From positions 2,238,647-2,302,646 of the forward strand of contig QANY01002375.1 in the NCBI GenBank assembly GCA_003255025.1: a stretch of 64,000 bases of DNA, given 5' to 3'. Below are positions 35,000 to 47,049 of this stretch, piece after piece. A program made the position numbers and the translations under genes. The notes below the pieces were generated by a model. It had not been told where the DNA came from. It was given only the letters and a program-made list of their open reading frames with translations, and did no database searches. Position 1 is the stretch's first letter; every line of letters begins with the position of its first letter. The DNA is from Datisca glomerata. Taxonomy: Eukaryota; Streptophyta; Magnoliopsida; Cucurbitales; Datiscaceae.

Positions 35000-36440
35000 T
35001 TTTGCGTCGCTTCACCTTCTCGTTCGCGGTTGGTGCGAGTTTTCAAGACACGCCTCCTCTTCCAACTATGATTTCTTCATTTGCATGTTGCGAATCATGG
35101 CTGACATTGTCATTTCAAACGTCCCGTCCTTATGATCCTGCTGCACTCCATGCTTTCTTTTCAAAATTGATTGTGTTTTGCTTTTTCTTCCAAATTCGTA
35201 AATTGAGTTTCATTCCCTTTTCGCGTCCGTAGAGTCTTTTTAAAGTCTTTATATTACTCATTTTGCTTTTGCGCATACTCTGTCCCCTGTAAGTCCCATT
35301 TTTTTCCTCCATTTGTGCTCATTTTCTGTTCCTTTCTTCTTCTTCTTGGGGGTTCTTCATAAATTATGGGAGAGAGAGTTTAAGGTCATTGTTCTACTAT
35401 TTAGGAAGGGGGACAAGTTCAACCACTTTATGGACTGTCATAAAGATGCCTCCCCTCGTATGGTTTTGGGATGGGATACTCAAGCATTTCCCTTGTAATC
35501 CTCCGTATCAAATAACCCTAGCCCCCATGTATTAAGCTTTAGGATTAAAACTCCTATTCTCCCCTCTTTCAAGAATCTTTTGGCATTTTCTACCTCGCCC
35601 CTTCCCAATACACCCCTATCATATACAAATATCTTTTAGGGATAGAAGTCTTAAACATGATGCATAACCTCAACATAGGTGTAAATGAAATTCGTGCTGT
35701 GTACACTATTAAGAAGCATGGCACATCTTACTACTTAGCTCCCTATGCTAGCGAGAAACACGATGGTTTAGTCATTGATCTCTCGAGGGGAGAGAAAGGC
35801 TGGGAAGATGGGATCCTCCTGATTGGCGGGAACTGGGGCGGTGACGGCTGCTGGATTATCCCTAGGATCTTTGGATCTTTTAGTAAGTAGTCGTAGCTCC
35901 AGTCTCTCTTTTCCCCTTCTCTTTTCTCTTCTCTGTTTTTTTTTAAATAATATTGAAGCTTTCCTCTTTTTGTGCAGATAAGAACTTAAACAAAAGGTCT
36001 TTCATCAGAAAAATGTAGCCGCACGACTCTCTGCTGCCTATAACTTTTTAGAACAGGACTAGATAGATCTCCTCGATCCAAGGAGGCAAATCGGCGTTAC
36101 CTAAGCCCCCGTTCCTGTAGCAGAACCCACTGCTCCTTCTTCCACCTTAGAGATTCCACGGGCCATCCCCATTCCTTCTTTCTGCAGCATAGTGGTGTTG
36201 AGTTCTTCTGGGTCCTCTGAGTTAGAGCGGGAGGAAGAGGAAGAAGGTGGAGAGGAGAGGGAACGAGAAGCAGGAGTCTTATTTTGATTTCCTTACGTTT
36301 TACTTTTCCATGTACTCTTCCCTTTCCTATATTTTTACTTTTCGGCAGATTCCCTTGTATTTTTATGAAGTTAATGAGATGATATTTCTCATTCCATTGT
36401 TTCTTCTATTAGCTTTCCTTTTTCCAATACTCAAATGATT
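35000..36440 (+). pseudogene. Antisense extra ORF (aORF) of Tat element 3, spliced, internally deleted
   Basis: The clearest exon 1 of this family ends at 35882. It reads FYLAPSQYTPIIYKYLLGIE, VLNMMHNLNIGVNEIRAVYT, HGTSYYLAPYASEK and GEKGWEDGILLIGGNWGG. This resembles the domain annotated in plants as putative gypsy-type transposon (I think Pfam Transposase_28; not checked). The intron at 35883-35977 has a GTAAGT donor and a TTTGTGCAG acceptor and lies in phase 1. Exon 2 continues NKNLNKRSFI and reaches an acidic Glu-rich stretch near 36230-36270. There it breaks off: the end of exon 2 and all of the coiled-coil exon 3 present in element 2 are missing. The start codon is not certain. Confidence 0.62.
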
Positions 36441-36772
36441 TTCTACTTCTGCTTTCTTCTATCCTTCTCGCAAACACTTGGAAAAAATTTAGAGAAATAT
36501 TTTGACAAGGTGTTCCTTTTCTCAAACACTTAATAGAAATTTTCTTGTTTCTATAATTAGTTGTTTAACCCTTACTCATTCCGTTTTTTCTTTTCTTTTA
36601 AGTTTTCTTGAAGAGTAGAGTTTGCTTTGGTTGATTCACGACGCAATAAAGTAGGCTCGTTCCTGTTTGGTCGCCGCCCATTTTCACAACTTTTTGGTTT
36701 TGCTCAGTTCATTTTTCATTATGTTTGTTCCCCTTTTTCCGCCTGTCTTTAGAAGATATTTTTCCTTTTGAT

Positions 36773-36990
36773 AGTAGGACTTATGAATTGCTCCTCCCAA
36801 GGTTTTTATGTCCTAATTTCATTATGAGAGTAGGACTTATGAACTGCCCCTCCCAAGAACTTTATACCATTATTTTTTATGAGAATAGGACTTATGAACT
36901 GCCCCTCCCAAAGACTTTAGTCTCTTATTTCTTTATGAGAGTAGGACTTATGAACTGCCCCTCCTAAGGACATTATGCCCTTATTTCCAT
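36773..36990. repeat. Tandem repeat, 4 units of 56 bp, in Tat element 3
   Basis: Units begin at 36773, 36829, 36884 and 36940, each with AGTAGGACTTATGAACTGCC followed by CCTCCCAA. It is homologous to the repeat of Tat element 2 (21898-22170). Confidence 0.9.
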
Positions 36991-37116
36991 TGTAGTTTTT
37001 AGCATAAAGGAGAGAGTTGACACCGAGAATTTTTACGTGAAAAACCGTTATGGGAAAAAACCACGGGAAAAGTGTTTACTATACTGAATGTTACAATTTC
37101 TAAACAAAATATTTTT

Positions 37117-37450
37117 TGTTGGAGAACGCGGCGCACGCGCGGCGGAACGTGTTAAAAAATATTTAAAATGTATATTTTTCAATAAAAGAAAATAAGCGCG
37201 AAAAAATAAAAACTTTATTGAATACTCGTTTCAATCAGGATCCATTATATATTTATATATTAAATAAAAGACACATACGAATAGGAATCATATACATCTT
37301 GTAGTGTATATCAAGCGTCCTCGCAAATCAACAATCATTCATTCCCACGAACAACGGACTACGAGATCCACACCAAGATCTTTCAAGTCAATCCTCAACA
37401 CAATAGGATGTGTATGGTCACGTAGAATAAGTTAAAGATACTTTTTCTGT
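37117..37450 (-). repeat. Truncated copia LTR (LTR-D)
   Basis: It begins TGTTGG and matches the low-coordinate end of LTR-A and LTR-B: the region with CATATACATCTTGTAGTGTA, TATCAAGCGTCC and CCACACCAAGATCTTTCAAG. It stops aligning near 37440, where gag sequence takes over. Confidence 0.8.
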
Positions 37451-37459
37451 CATATTCCA

Positions 37460-38200
37460 CTAAGCAAGGTTCAAGTACAAGTAAATTATATTTACCTTTC
37501 ATTTTTAGCTCGAAGAGATACTTGTTATAGTTTCTCTTCCAATGACCTTCAACCCCACAGTGGAAACATTTTCCCTTGGGCTTACTGTCTTTCTACTTTT
37601 TCTTGGCTTTTGGCGATATCTTGGCTTTCTTCCCCTTCTTATTATTACCTTTGTCCTTACCATTGTTCTTCTTCATTTTCTTGTTTTTAACAATATTATA
37701 AGAATGTTTTTACTCAACAACATTTGCCTCGCCCTCTTTGGTCATTCTAAGGTTGAGTGACTCAAAACTCTGCAGTTCATTCAACAATTGGGTTATGTTG
37801 AATTGCAATTATTCATAACATAGTTGGTCGTGAACATAGAAAAAGTTGTTGTGAACGACTCAAGTATAATGCTAACTTGAGTTTGCTCATCAATGGTCGC
37901 CCCATGTACTTCTGTCCCGTGCATTATGTTGATCATGTTCAAAACAAGTTCTTGCACAGAAGTACCCTTTCTCATCTTAGTCGTCTCATAGCTCTTAGTG
38001 GCCTCATGGTGATTTTGATCAGACTGCTGCCCAAACATCGCCTGTAGAGATTCCATAAACTCATAAGGCAGTTTCCATGCTTTCATACTTGGTTCTCAGA
38101 ATATCATTTATACTTCATATTTGATTTCCCATGTAAGAAATTATCACCATTCAATTTTTTAAGAGTGAGTAAAGCAGTAACAGAGTTGCCCATGGTAGAC
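37460..38200 (-). pseudogene. Copia gag (UBN2 type) fragment
   Basis: The minus strand reads RTKYESMETA, EFMESLQAMFGQQSDQNHHE, MRKGTSVQELVLNMINIMHG and IDEQTQVSIILESF, a standard copia gag. Further down comes a zinc-knuckle stretch, GKCFHCGVEGHW, at about 37575-37541. There is at least one frameshift near 38086 and stops after NCNST. Protease and pol are absent: the sequence abuts LTR-D. Confidence 0.85.
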
Positions 38201-40080
38201 ATAATAATGATAACTGAAATTTAAAACATACAAGATTCAATATAATTGATAAATATCTAGAATTTAAAAAGTAAATGTGATGAATGAAAGCAATATAATA
38301 AACACACAAATTTAACAATTACTAATCACGATAAAATAACACAACGATTAATATGTCACCTTAGGGTCAAATCACGACAATCCACATGAAAGATTATGTG
38401 TAACTTTGTGAGTGTAACCATCATATCAGATTCCATGACTTAATTTAGAATATGCCTCCTTAGGGTCGGTCAAAACTAAACTACATCACTTCCTCCTATC
38501 TTCTTAAGAAGTACAACTTTGGTATTGGTACAGCTTGAAACCTTCCTTAGGTGGATGAAAACAAAGCCATCTCGAGACACTTATCGCATCTCATAGTGTT
38601 GTACTAATAATGGAGAGCATAGGTTACATTGATATATCAACCTTCTCTCACTCACTATTTTAGGATTATGTGTTTGCATTTTAACTAATTAGTTAATTCC
38701 AAATTAATCATTGGTTAAAATAATAACTCTATGAATATTTAATAATAAGTTATGTCAATCTCATTGGTCTAAGTTCATTTAACCTTCTAAAGCGCTTAAA
38801 TCATTATTAGGTGAACTTAGATTAACTAATTAATAATATCCATCAAATTTTAGTAAAACTCTTTTACTAAAGTCGGTTATCCTAAAGGTTACTATGACTC
38901 TTATTGTGGTGTGATTACCAAATTTTAACTAATTAAAACTTAGCAGTTTACATGCGATTGATTTCATAAAATAATACATATAAATATATTAGGACAATCC
39001 TAATAAATCATGTTTATACTGATGAGATGCATGATCAAATGAAATTGTGTTAAATTTTTATGTATGGCATGCGATCGACTAATGCATAAACATGTTATCT
39101 AACATAACATTTAAATAATTATTTAATAATTAAATAAAATAATAATAATAGACCAAGTGACTATTAGGTATTTTTAAAATACAACCCTTGAAATAAAAAA
39201 ATAAAATTACAAAGCGGACTTTAAGAATACATATTTCCCAAATATTACATTCTGCTCTTGATATCCATCTTCATAATCTTCAAGCTTTGAACAATAACAT
39301 ATTTAATTAGGAAAAACTATTGTTTTAATTAAAACTAATTTTTATAATTATCTCTTTAAAAATAGTTGATTTTGATTTAGTCCAATAAACACTTTATTTG
39401 ATTTGATCAAACTTGGGTAAAATTTAATCAACCTATTAATTTTAAAATTATATTAATTTCAAAATTTAAAATGATAATTGATAGACTTAGAGTTATCATA
39501 AAATTCGACAGTGACAGTGTTAGTTGTTATCATGGTTTATGCGAAAACTTGCTAAATGTGATCATAGTTGCCGCGGACCACCATCATCGCCGGACCCACC
39601 GCATGCCGTCATCTCCCACCATCGGCCGCTGTCAAGCACCACCAGAGCCGATTTTGTGGCGATGTCCAAAAAGCTAGAATACTATATTCTGGTGACATTG
39701 TCGGTAATCATTAATCGGCAGTGTCAACGCCGAAAATCCAATTTTTGGTACCGGCGCCGGAATTCAGAAAGAATTCCTATTTCTTTTCTTTTTCGTCTGT
39801 CATTCATCTTGTGCGTTCTTCATTTTCTCTGGATTGGAATAATTACAACAAATATTGAAAATAAAATTATAAAAATTCATGCGCCTCAAAACGGCTTACA
39901 AAATACCTAAGAAAAAATTTAAAAAATAAAGCCTAACTTAATAATCACCATATAATTAACAATCCATTATCTTTCATACAATCAAAAAGCATAACCATGC
40001 ATCCATTCATACATATCTCATATTATATGAATAATGTAAGTAAACCCACATAGCATTTAACATATAAATATATAAAGACC
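38201..40080 (-). other. Copia 5' leader
   Basis: This is 1.9 kb between the primer binding site and gag of the nested copia. It is AT-rich except for a GC-rich patch at 39570-39740. Plus-strand open frames in that patch (39471-39910) have no recognisable domain and I do not call them genes. Confidence 0.6.
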
Positions 40081-40092
40081 GTTCTGATACCA
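40081..40092 (-). other. Primer binding site (tRNA-iMet type) of nested copia
   Basis: The minus strand reads TGGTATCAGAAC two bases inside the end of LTR-B, the classic initiator-methionine tRNA primer site. This proves that LTR-B is a 5' LTR for the gag at 37.5-38.2 kb. Confidence 0.85.
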
Positions 40093-40094
40093 TT

Positions 40095-42324
40095 TGTTGG
40101 TCTCGTGGTGCGTGCACGGCGGAAGCGTGTGGCGCATGGCCATTTAAAAAATTAAACTTTAAATAAAGATAAAATATTTTAATAAAACAAAACTTTCGCA
40201 ACACCACGATTACCAAATAAAAAATTTTATTGAAAACTTTTCTTCAATCAGTCAGGATCAATTATATATTTATACATTAAATCGACAACATACAATGTTA
40301 GGTTTCATATACCTCTTGTAGTTTATATCAAGCGTCCTTGCGAAACCGATTGATCATTCGTCCCACGAAACTGTTTCAACGATCAGTAGACTCCGAGATC
40401 CACACCAAGATCTTCCAAGTCCTAGGACATGTGTGGGCAGGAGAGTATTACAAGAGACTTTTTTTTTATCTCTAAATGTACTCAACGCATGAGATCCAGA
40501 GATTTACTGAGAATGATTTTACTGAGACGATTCTCTTGAAGAAAGATTATTCTTTTGGAGATTTCATTAACTTTTAACCACAAAGGAAAATTACTTTGAC
40601 ACTAACTGTGTTCTCAATTAAATTTTGATTGATGAACTGATGAACTACTTCATCAACTGAGACCATTAAAATAATATCTGTATCTTTTCTAGATAATGAC
40701 GTACCAAATATTTAAGGATAATTAAAAATGAATATTTAATTTCAAATTATCCAATACAGTGGGACCTACTGTATAATGGTGCACAATTACACTGCACACA
40801 GAACTGCAGTTGGCGTAAACCATCGCAGTACTCACGACACTATGTGTTACGCCACCTTGCAATGTCGGGTGGCACAGCAGTGTTATACGCCTACTGTTGT
40901 AGTGCCACGCGATACTACACCAATCGTGGAGATTTATGATTCCCAATCACTAACCGACACATGGCAATTACTGTAATTAATAATTATTTTAATCAGATAA
41001 ATATCTAGATATCAGACAATTTAAAATTAACATATATGATTATGCCTACCAACTAAATTATATGTTATTTCATAAATAACAGGTTTAGTTTATTCAAATT
41101 ATTATCAATTTAATTATCTAATTTCATAAATTAGATATTATGTCGCAATTATCGATAATTAAAAAATTATTGATAATTATTTATATATTATTTCCAAAAA
41201 TTATATTTATATATAAATAATTCAATTAATTAATCACACATAATTATCTCATAATTATGTACTTGCCCCAAAATAAAAATTCATTTACAAGTCAGTCATT
41301 TTCTCATGTCTTAAAATATTCACACCCTAAACTGCGTAGTATAGAGGGGACTTCAGGGCCATGGACATATGATCCTAAGCTTCAATAAATCAGATTATTA
41401 ATTAAACTCTTTAATTAAATAATCTTACTTATTAATTTTATTATTACTCTACTATATATATGGGATTGAACTCTTAGTGGTTATAGAATATATTTATAGG
41501 GTATTCTCATGTAGTCCAATGATAAAATCATTTCATGTAGTTCTTTCATCGAATTATTAGTTCGTAAATTAGAGCTGGTAAAAATTATCATTTTACCCCT
41601 CTATATACTTCTTGATCCTTAAATATCATTAATTCACTATTGAATGACTAATTTATAATCTTATTATAAATTTGAGCTCAATAGTCATCCAGTTCTAGAA
41701 TTAACACTTAAGGGAACCAATATACGATCTGTTAGAAAAACTTGGATTCCAAATCTTACAAGATCATCTTCCCAACCATCCACATCATTGAATCTCCAAA
41801 ATGAAAGTCACTAACTTTTGTTACAACCAAACCTTAACGAGTGAATCAAAAGATCCAGTAGACATTCATAGAAGTTCACGACTACTCAGGATTCAGACTT
41901 ATTTACATATGACCATCGAATTGATGTGTATGAAATTTTTATGATAAACGGTACGTTAATAAAGATATTAATTCACAACAGTATAGTCATATATAATCTC
42001 ATTATATAAAGTACATTCACTAAGATGTCTATGCATATCAATGATCTGGATCTAGATCACACGCATTCATGATACTTAGTGAATCGTACTTGCAACCATT
42101 TATTAAAGATTACATACTTTAATATGTTGCTGAGAATTTTATTCATTATCTATGTTCCTAATTCTCTCGTACCAATACAAGATCATAGTCTCATAAGTGA
42201 ATATTGAATTTTTAGATATTTATATAAATTTTTAAAAAGTAATTTAAAAGACAATTATAAGAAAAATGTAATCCTCATAAATTTTATATCAAAATATCAA
42301 TACACATACTTTGAGGGCATAACA
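40095..42324 (-). repeat. Complete copia LTR (LTR-B), 2.2 kb
   Basis: TG at 40095, CA at 42324. It aligns with LTR-A throughout, including the hairpin-rich GC patch at 40760-40930. It has lost a few bases near its minus-strand start (TGTTATGCCC where LTR-A has TGTTGGGGTTATGCCC). Confidence 0.87.
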
Positions 42325-42945
42325 CTAAGAACGTGAGCTGGACACCCCCATATACAAAAATGACATAAACTGGGTCTGGGTTTGGAGCCATTCCATAACT
42401 CTAAATGTGTTTTGCTAACAGACTTAGAAAGCACTACATTCAAAATGTATGTTGTCGTATGTAATGCATATCCCCAAGTGGTAGTAGTGATGAGTAGCTT
42501 AACATCAACCTAACCATATCCAATAAGGTACGGTTCTCCTTTTTGAAACATCAATTTTCTGTGGTGTTCTATGTGATTTGAGTTGTGATAGGATTCCATA
42601 CTCGAACAAGTAATCCTTCAATTTCTAAATCTAAGTATTCATCATATCGATCTGATCGAAGGGTTTTCAATGATTTACCTAATTGCTTTTCAGCTTCAGT
42701 TTTAAAGTCTTTAAACTTTCTAAAAGTTTCAGACCTTCTTTACATTAGGTAAGTATAACTATATTTTGAGTAATCGTCAATAAGATGTTGTTTTACTGGT
42801 TTTCCTTCTAGGTTTTCCTTGATAATTAGAATGAGGTGTTTTTTTGGAAGAGTATTATTTATAAGATTTTAATTTCTTAAAAGGCTTAGGATTTCTGGAA
42901 GTAGAAGGGTACTGGATTTTTGTTGACAATTTTTGGATTTCTTAT
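42325..42945 (-). pseudogene. Copia integrase core fragment
   Basis: The minus strand reads IDDYSKYSYTYLM, RRSETFRKFKDFKTEAEKQL and GKSLKTLRSDRYDEYL, the first two catalytic Asp regions of copia integrase. It continues with decayed sequence toward LTR-B. It corresponds to the fragment next to LTR-A but has a different breakpoint. Confidence 0.8.
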
Positions 42946-42947
42946 AA

Positions 42948-43865
42948 GATTATATAATCTTATTTACTAACTTCATTATTACTCCACTATAAATATGAAA
43001 TTGCACTCTTAGAGATTATAAAATATATTTACAGAGTATTCGTGTGTAGTCACTCATAAAAACATTTCATGTAGTTTTGTCCTCCAATTATTGGTTCATA
43101 AATTAAAGCTGGTAAAAATTACCGTTTTACCCATCTAATTACCTGTTGATCCTTAAGTACCATTAATTCACTAGTGAATAGATAATTTATAAACGTATTA
43201 TAAATTTGAGTTCAATAACCATTCAGCTTCATAATTAATACTTAATGGAACCAATAATATGATCTATTAGGAAAGTTTAGATTCAAATCTTGTAAGGTCA
43301 TGTTCTCAGCCATCCATATAATTAAATCTCCAAAACAAACGTCACTAGCCTGTTTTACAAACAAACCTTAACGAGTGAATCCAAAGATCCAATAGACATG
43401 TATGGGAGTTCATGACTACTCAGGATTCAGACTAATCTACTTATGATCATCAGATTGATGTGTATTAAATCTTTATAATAAACAGTAAGTTAATAAAGAT
43501 ATTAATTCACATCGGTCATGTCATATATAAATTTTATTATATAAAATACTTTCACTAAGATGTCTATTCACATCAATGATCTAAATCTAAGTCATATACA
43601 TTCATAATGCTTAGTGAACCGTACTAGCAACCATTCATTAAAGATTTCATACTTTAATATGTTGCTAATAATTTTATTCATTATCTATGATCTTAATTTT
43701 CTCGTACTAATACAAGATTATAGTCTCATTAATGAATATCGAATTTTCAGATATTTATATAAATTATTCAACAATAATTTGAAAGAACAATTATAAAAAA
43801 CATGTAATTCCATTAAATTTCATATTAAAATGTCAATAGACATGCTTTAAGGGCATTACCCCCAA
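42948..43865 (-). repeat. Truncated copia LTR (LTR-C)
   Basis: This is the 5' (U3) 0.9 kb of the same LTR family, minus-strand start TTGGGGGTAATGCCC, lacking the first TG. The open frame at 43614-43796 is the same LTR sequence as 18498-18680 and not a gene. Confidence 0.82.
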
Positions 43866-43870
43866 TTTTT

Positions 43871-44691
43871 CCTTAGGTGAGCCGCATTCCAGGGTTTCGG
43901 TAAATTCGTTCCTTCTTCTATTTTCAAATGGTAGTATCCATTTCCCCTTATTCCGCTGATGATATATGGCCATTCCCATGTTGTCCAAAGCTTTCCCTCT
44001 ATATGGAAGAAATTTTTTAGGATCAGGTCTCCTTCCTAGAATTCCCATTTTTGTACATTTTTCTGAAAGTAAGATCTTCTCTCTGGTTGTAATGGGCCAT
44101 CCAGATCAGGGCTGCTTCTCGTTGTTCTTCTAGCTCATCAAGGTTATTTTGTTCTTCATTTTGTTGTTCATCCAGTCTAGATCTCATAGTAGGGCTTCTG
44201 ATTTCAACAGGATTCACTACTTCTGCTTCATATGCTAGAGAAAATTATGTTTCACTCACTATTTCTCTAGGAATTGTTCTATATGCCCATAATACTACTC
44301 GCAATTCTTCCACCCTCTTTCCTTTGACTGAGTCTAGTTGTTTCATCAAAGTGTCAAGCATAATTTGATTACGGGTGCAAAGCACTGACACTCACACATT
44401 TCTTTGCTTACTACTTAGCGTCTTGGGGCATCTTCGGCCAGTAGTACCATTCGTTCATCGCTTTATGTTTTAAAGATTTGCTCCCAATATGATTTCTGCA
44501 TACCTTTTCATGAATTTTTTCTAACACATATTGGGTTTCCTTCTCCCGTAGACACTTTAGGTACGGGCCTGCAAAGGATTTCTTATACAATTTATCAAAG
44601 TATACCTGGTGCTCTGCTGCTGCACCTTCTTGGCGAGGAGCTTGTCTTCTGCGAGTATTCCTTCCTTAAGATAGTGGGTTATGCCGTCCCG
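43871..44691 (-). pseudogene. Integrase remnant of Tat element 3
   Basis: The minus strand has parts of the zinc-binding region near 44690-44400 and the late core VEELRVVLWAYRTIPREIVS. Next come VNPVEIRSPTMRSR, EEQREAALIWMAHYNQR and the C-terminal module with GNGYYHLKIEEG, LPKPWNAAHLR. The part of the core holding the first catalytic residues is deleted near 44370. It ends at the copia insertion at 43870. Confidence 0.78.
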
Positions 44692-45240
44692 CTAACTGGG
44701 TTCTCCTTCTACTTCAATATCAGTTACGTCGTTCGATGGGAGTGAGGCTGTTGGTCTTTCCAAAAATTTCACAGGATCGTTCCTCTTGTACGGCAATTGC
44801 AATGATGATCCTAGGTTCGCCAGTGCGTTAGCGTGTCTGCTCTCATTTCTCAGGATCTGTTGGATCTGGTAGGTTTTCAACGTGCTTAGGAGGTCATTTG
44901 CCCATTGTGGGTGGCTTATCATCTTTTCATTTTTCGCTATGTATTCCCCCGTAACCTGTGTCACGATCAACATGGAATCATAAAATATATTTACATTTGT
45001 CATCTCATATTCCAGTAGTAGAGACACTCCAGCTATTAGTGCTTCATACTCCACTTCATAGTTTGACGCGTTGAATCCGAAGGAGATGGAATGCTCCAAT
45101 GTTTCTCTAAAAAAGGTCTGTATCACCACCCCTGCTCCTGCTCCTTCATTGTTTAAAGCACCATCAATGTATAATTTCCAAGGCCCATTCTGAATTTCAT
45201 CACGAGGCCCCTTTTCGACTTCTCCTTCAGTGAAGTATGC
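44692..45240 (-). pseudogene. Second RNase H domain of Tat element 3
   Basis: The minus strand reads LEHSISFGFNASNYEVEYEA, LIAGVSLLLEYEMTNVNIFY, DSMLIVTQVTGEYIAK: the Glu and Asp motifs of the Tat-specific second RNase H. NESRHANALANLGSSL follows. The 145-codon open stretch (45129-44692) is intact, but the first Asp motif lies upstream in another frame. Confidence 0.82.
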
Positions 45241-46340
45241 AACAAAGTCTGCTAGTGCCTGCCCTTTGATTGAGGTTCTGGGATCGTAATGATTGTCATA
45301 CTAGCTTAGCTCAATAGACCAAATCGCCATTCTCTCACTTACCTCTAGAGAGTGTAGGAAACTCTTGATAGGTGAATCCGCCAACAATATGATGTTATGT
45401 GCCTAAAAATAGGGTCTCAGTTTTCGTTCGGTGGTCACAATAGCCAGCACCAACTTCTCCATTCGTTCTTACCTCACCTCGGCTGCTACAAGGCTTTTAG
45501 TGATGAAGTACACGGGCTTCTGATTTCTTTCTTCCTCCTTGATGAGTATCGCGCTGACGTCGACCGTTGAAATGGAAACATACATCAAGAGTTGTTAGCC
45601 TAATACAGGCTTAAAGAGTAGAGGTGGAGTTGTCAGGTATTCCTTAATTCTGCTAAGAGTTTCTTCACATTCTTCGTTCCACCCGTATGCAGGATTGTTT
45701 CTCAAGTTTTTAAAAAATGATTTACATTTATCCGTAGGCCTTGGGATGAATCTGTTCAGGGCGGCCAAGCTTCTCGTTAACCCCTGTATTGATTTTCAGC
45801 TTCGCGGAGATTTCATCTCCATAAATACCTTCACTTGGTCCAGATTTACTTCGATTCTCCAGAAAATCATCAGGTGCCCGAGGAATTTTCCCATAGCTAC
45901 CCTAAACGTACACTTTTCCAGATTTAGCTTCATGGAGTTTTCTTTTATAACAATAGGTACCATATTCAATAATAAATGAAGTTTTTCCCTGATCATCTAA
46001 GAACATTTTCACCAAATTATATCCGGAGTACGTGTCCATGAAGTTGAGTAGCTCGTCTTCTAAAGTGGAATCAACCATCTAATCTATCCTTGGCAGCAAG
46101 TATTCATCTTTGCAGCATGCTTTATTCAAATCAGTAGAGTCCACACATATTTTCGACTTTCCACTTTTCTTCCGCACCATTACCATCTCTTGGTAGTCCA
46201 TTTCCCGAACAAAACCTGCTACCAAGAGCTTTTCGACTTCTTCCTTGATTTTCTTATTCCGTTCTAGGGAAAAGCTCCTTTTCCTCTACTTTACTGGCTT
46301 TGTAGCGGCTTCTGTATAAAACTTGTGCCATATTTACAAA
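45241..46340 (-). pseudogene. Reverse transcriptase and RNase H of Tat element 3
   Basis: The minus strand starts near 46300 and shows ICVDSTDLNKACCKDEYLLP, FMDTYSGYNLVKMF and TSFIIEYGTYCY. It then jumps to the thumb (SMKLNLEKCTFRVAMGKFLG), so the palm with the YxDD motif is gone. The Ty3-type RNase H continues to about 45250 with several shifts. Confidence 0.78.
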
Positions 46341-46559
46341 CACATCCTTATTTTCCCTAAGGAAATTGACTAACTTTTCTTTTCACTTCTTTTAAGAGGG
46401 TACCAACATTTGTCATCTTCGGGGTTCCTTCCTCCAAGCATACAAGTTTCGTTTCTTCCCCCACCTCGTACCTTGGGTAGTCTTTCCCATCTTTCTGTGA
46501 TTGCTATCAATCCACGGGTCGCTTGACTTCTGCCTTTTCTGTTGGCCTCTTCTTGATGG

Positions 46560-46994
46560 ACTCCAGAGCAGTCACGGAGTAGATACGGGCAGTAGCATGA
46601 TCTCCCCTTATCATTTTAACTCTCTCTAATGACGAGTATTTCAGTATCAGGTAGAAAGTTGAAGACTTTTCAATTTGTGGAGCCAAGTTCTTCCAAGGAT
46701 AGCATTGTATGGGGATGATGTGCTTAGTATCATGAACTCGGTGATATAGTTGAAGGGGTCTGCATTCACAGGGTGAACAAGGGTACCCTCTGGGTAGCTG
46801 ATGGCTCCATTGAAGCCTATCAACGGCTGTGAAGTTCCTTGCAACTCATGTTCTCCCATTAACATTTTCTCTAAGGTTGCCCGGTATAAAATCTTCATTG
46901 CACTCCCATCGTCCACCAGGACACTCCTTAGCAAACAGTTGCTGACTTGTATCGAAATGACAAGAGGATCATTGTGATGCCGGTCATGCTCCAA
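46560..46994 (-). pseudogene. Protease of Tat element 3
   Basis: The 115-codon stretch 46994-46647 reads LVISIQVSNCLLRSVLVDDG and then SAMKILYRATLEKM, with VDDGSA as the aspartic protease active-site loop. QPLIGFNGAISYPEGT and NAILGRTWLHKLKS follow. This best preserved copy shows what the array units of element 1 have lost. Confidence 0.82.
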
Positions 46995-47049
46995 GTCTAG
47001 ATCATCGAATACCAGTGACGGATTCCCGCTGACACTTAGGATTCTTCTA

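Larger units (their letters stand above)
37117..43865 (-). mobile_element. Nested copia complex with three LTR segments
   Basis: From high to low coordinate (5' to 3' on the minus strand) it holds a partial LTR (LTR-C), an integrase fragment, a full LTR (LTR-B), a tRNA-iMet primer site, a long leader, gag and a partial LTR (LTR-D). It is flanked by ATTTTT on both sides (37111-37116 and 43865-43870), compatible with a target duplication but of low complexity. Tat element 3 resumes on each side. The order suggests two tandem elements sharing one LTR, each later shortened. Confidence 0.75.

Noticed and set aside
39471..39910. Overlapping plus-strand open frames in a GC-rich patch
   Set aside because: They lie antisense within the copia leader, with no recognisable motif; GC content alone keeps the frames open.
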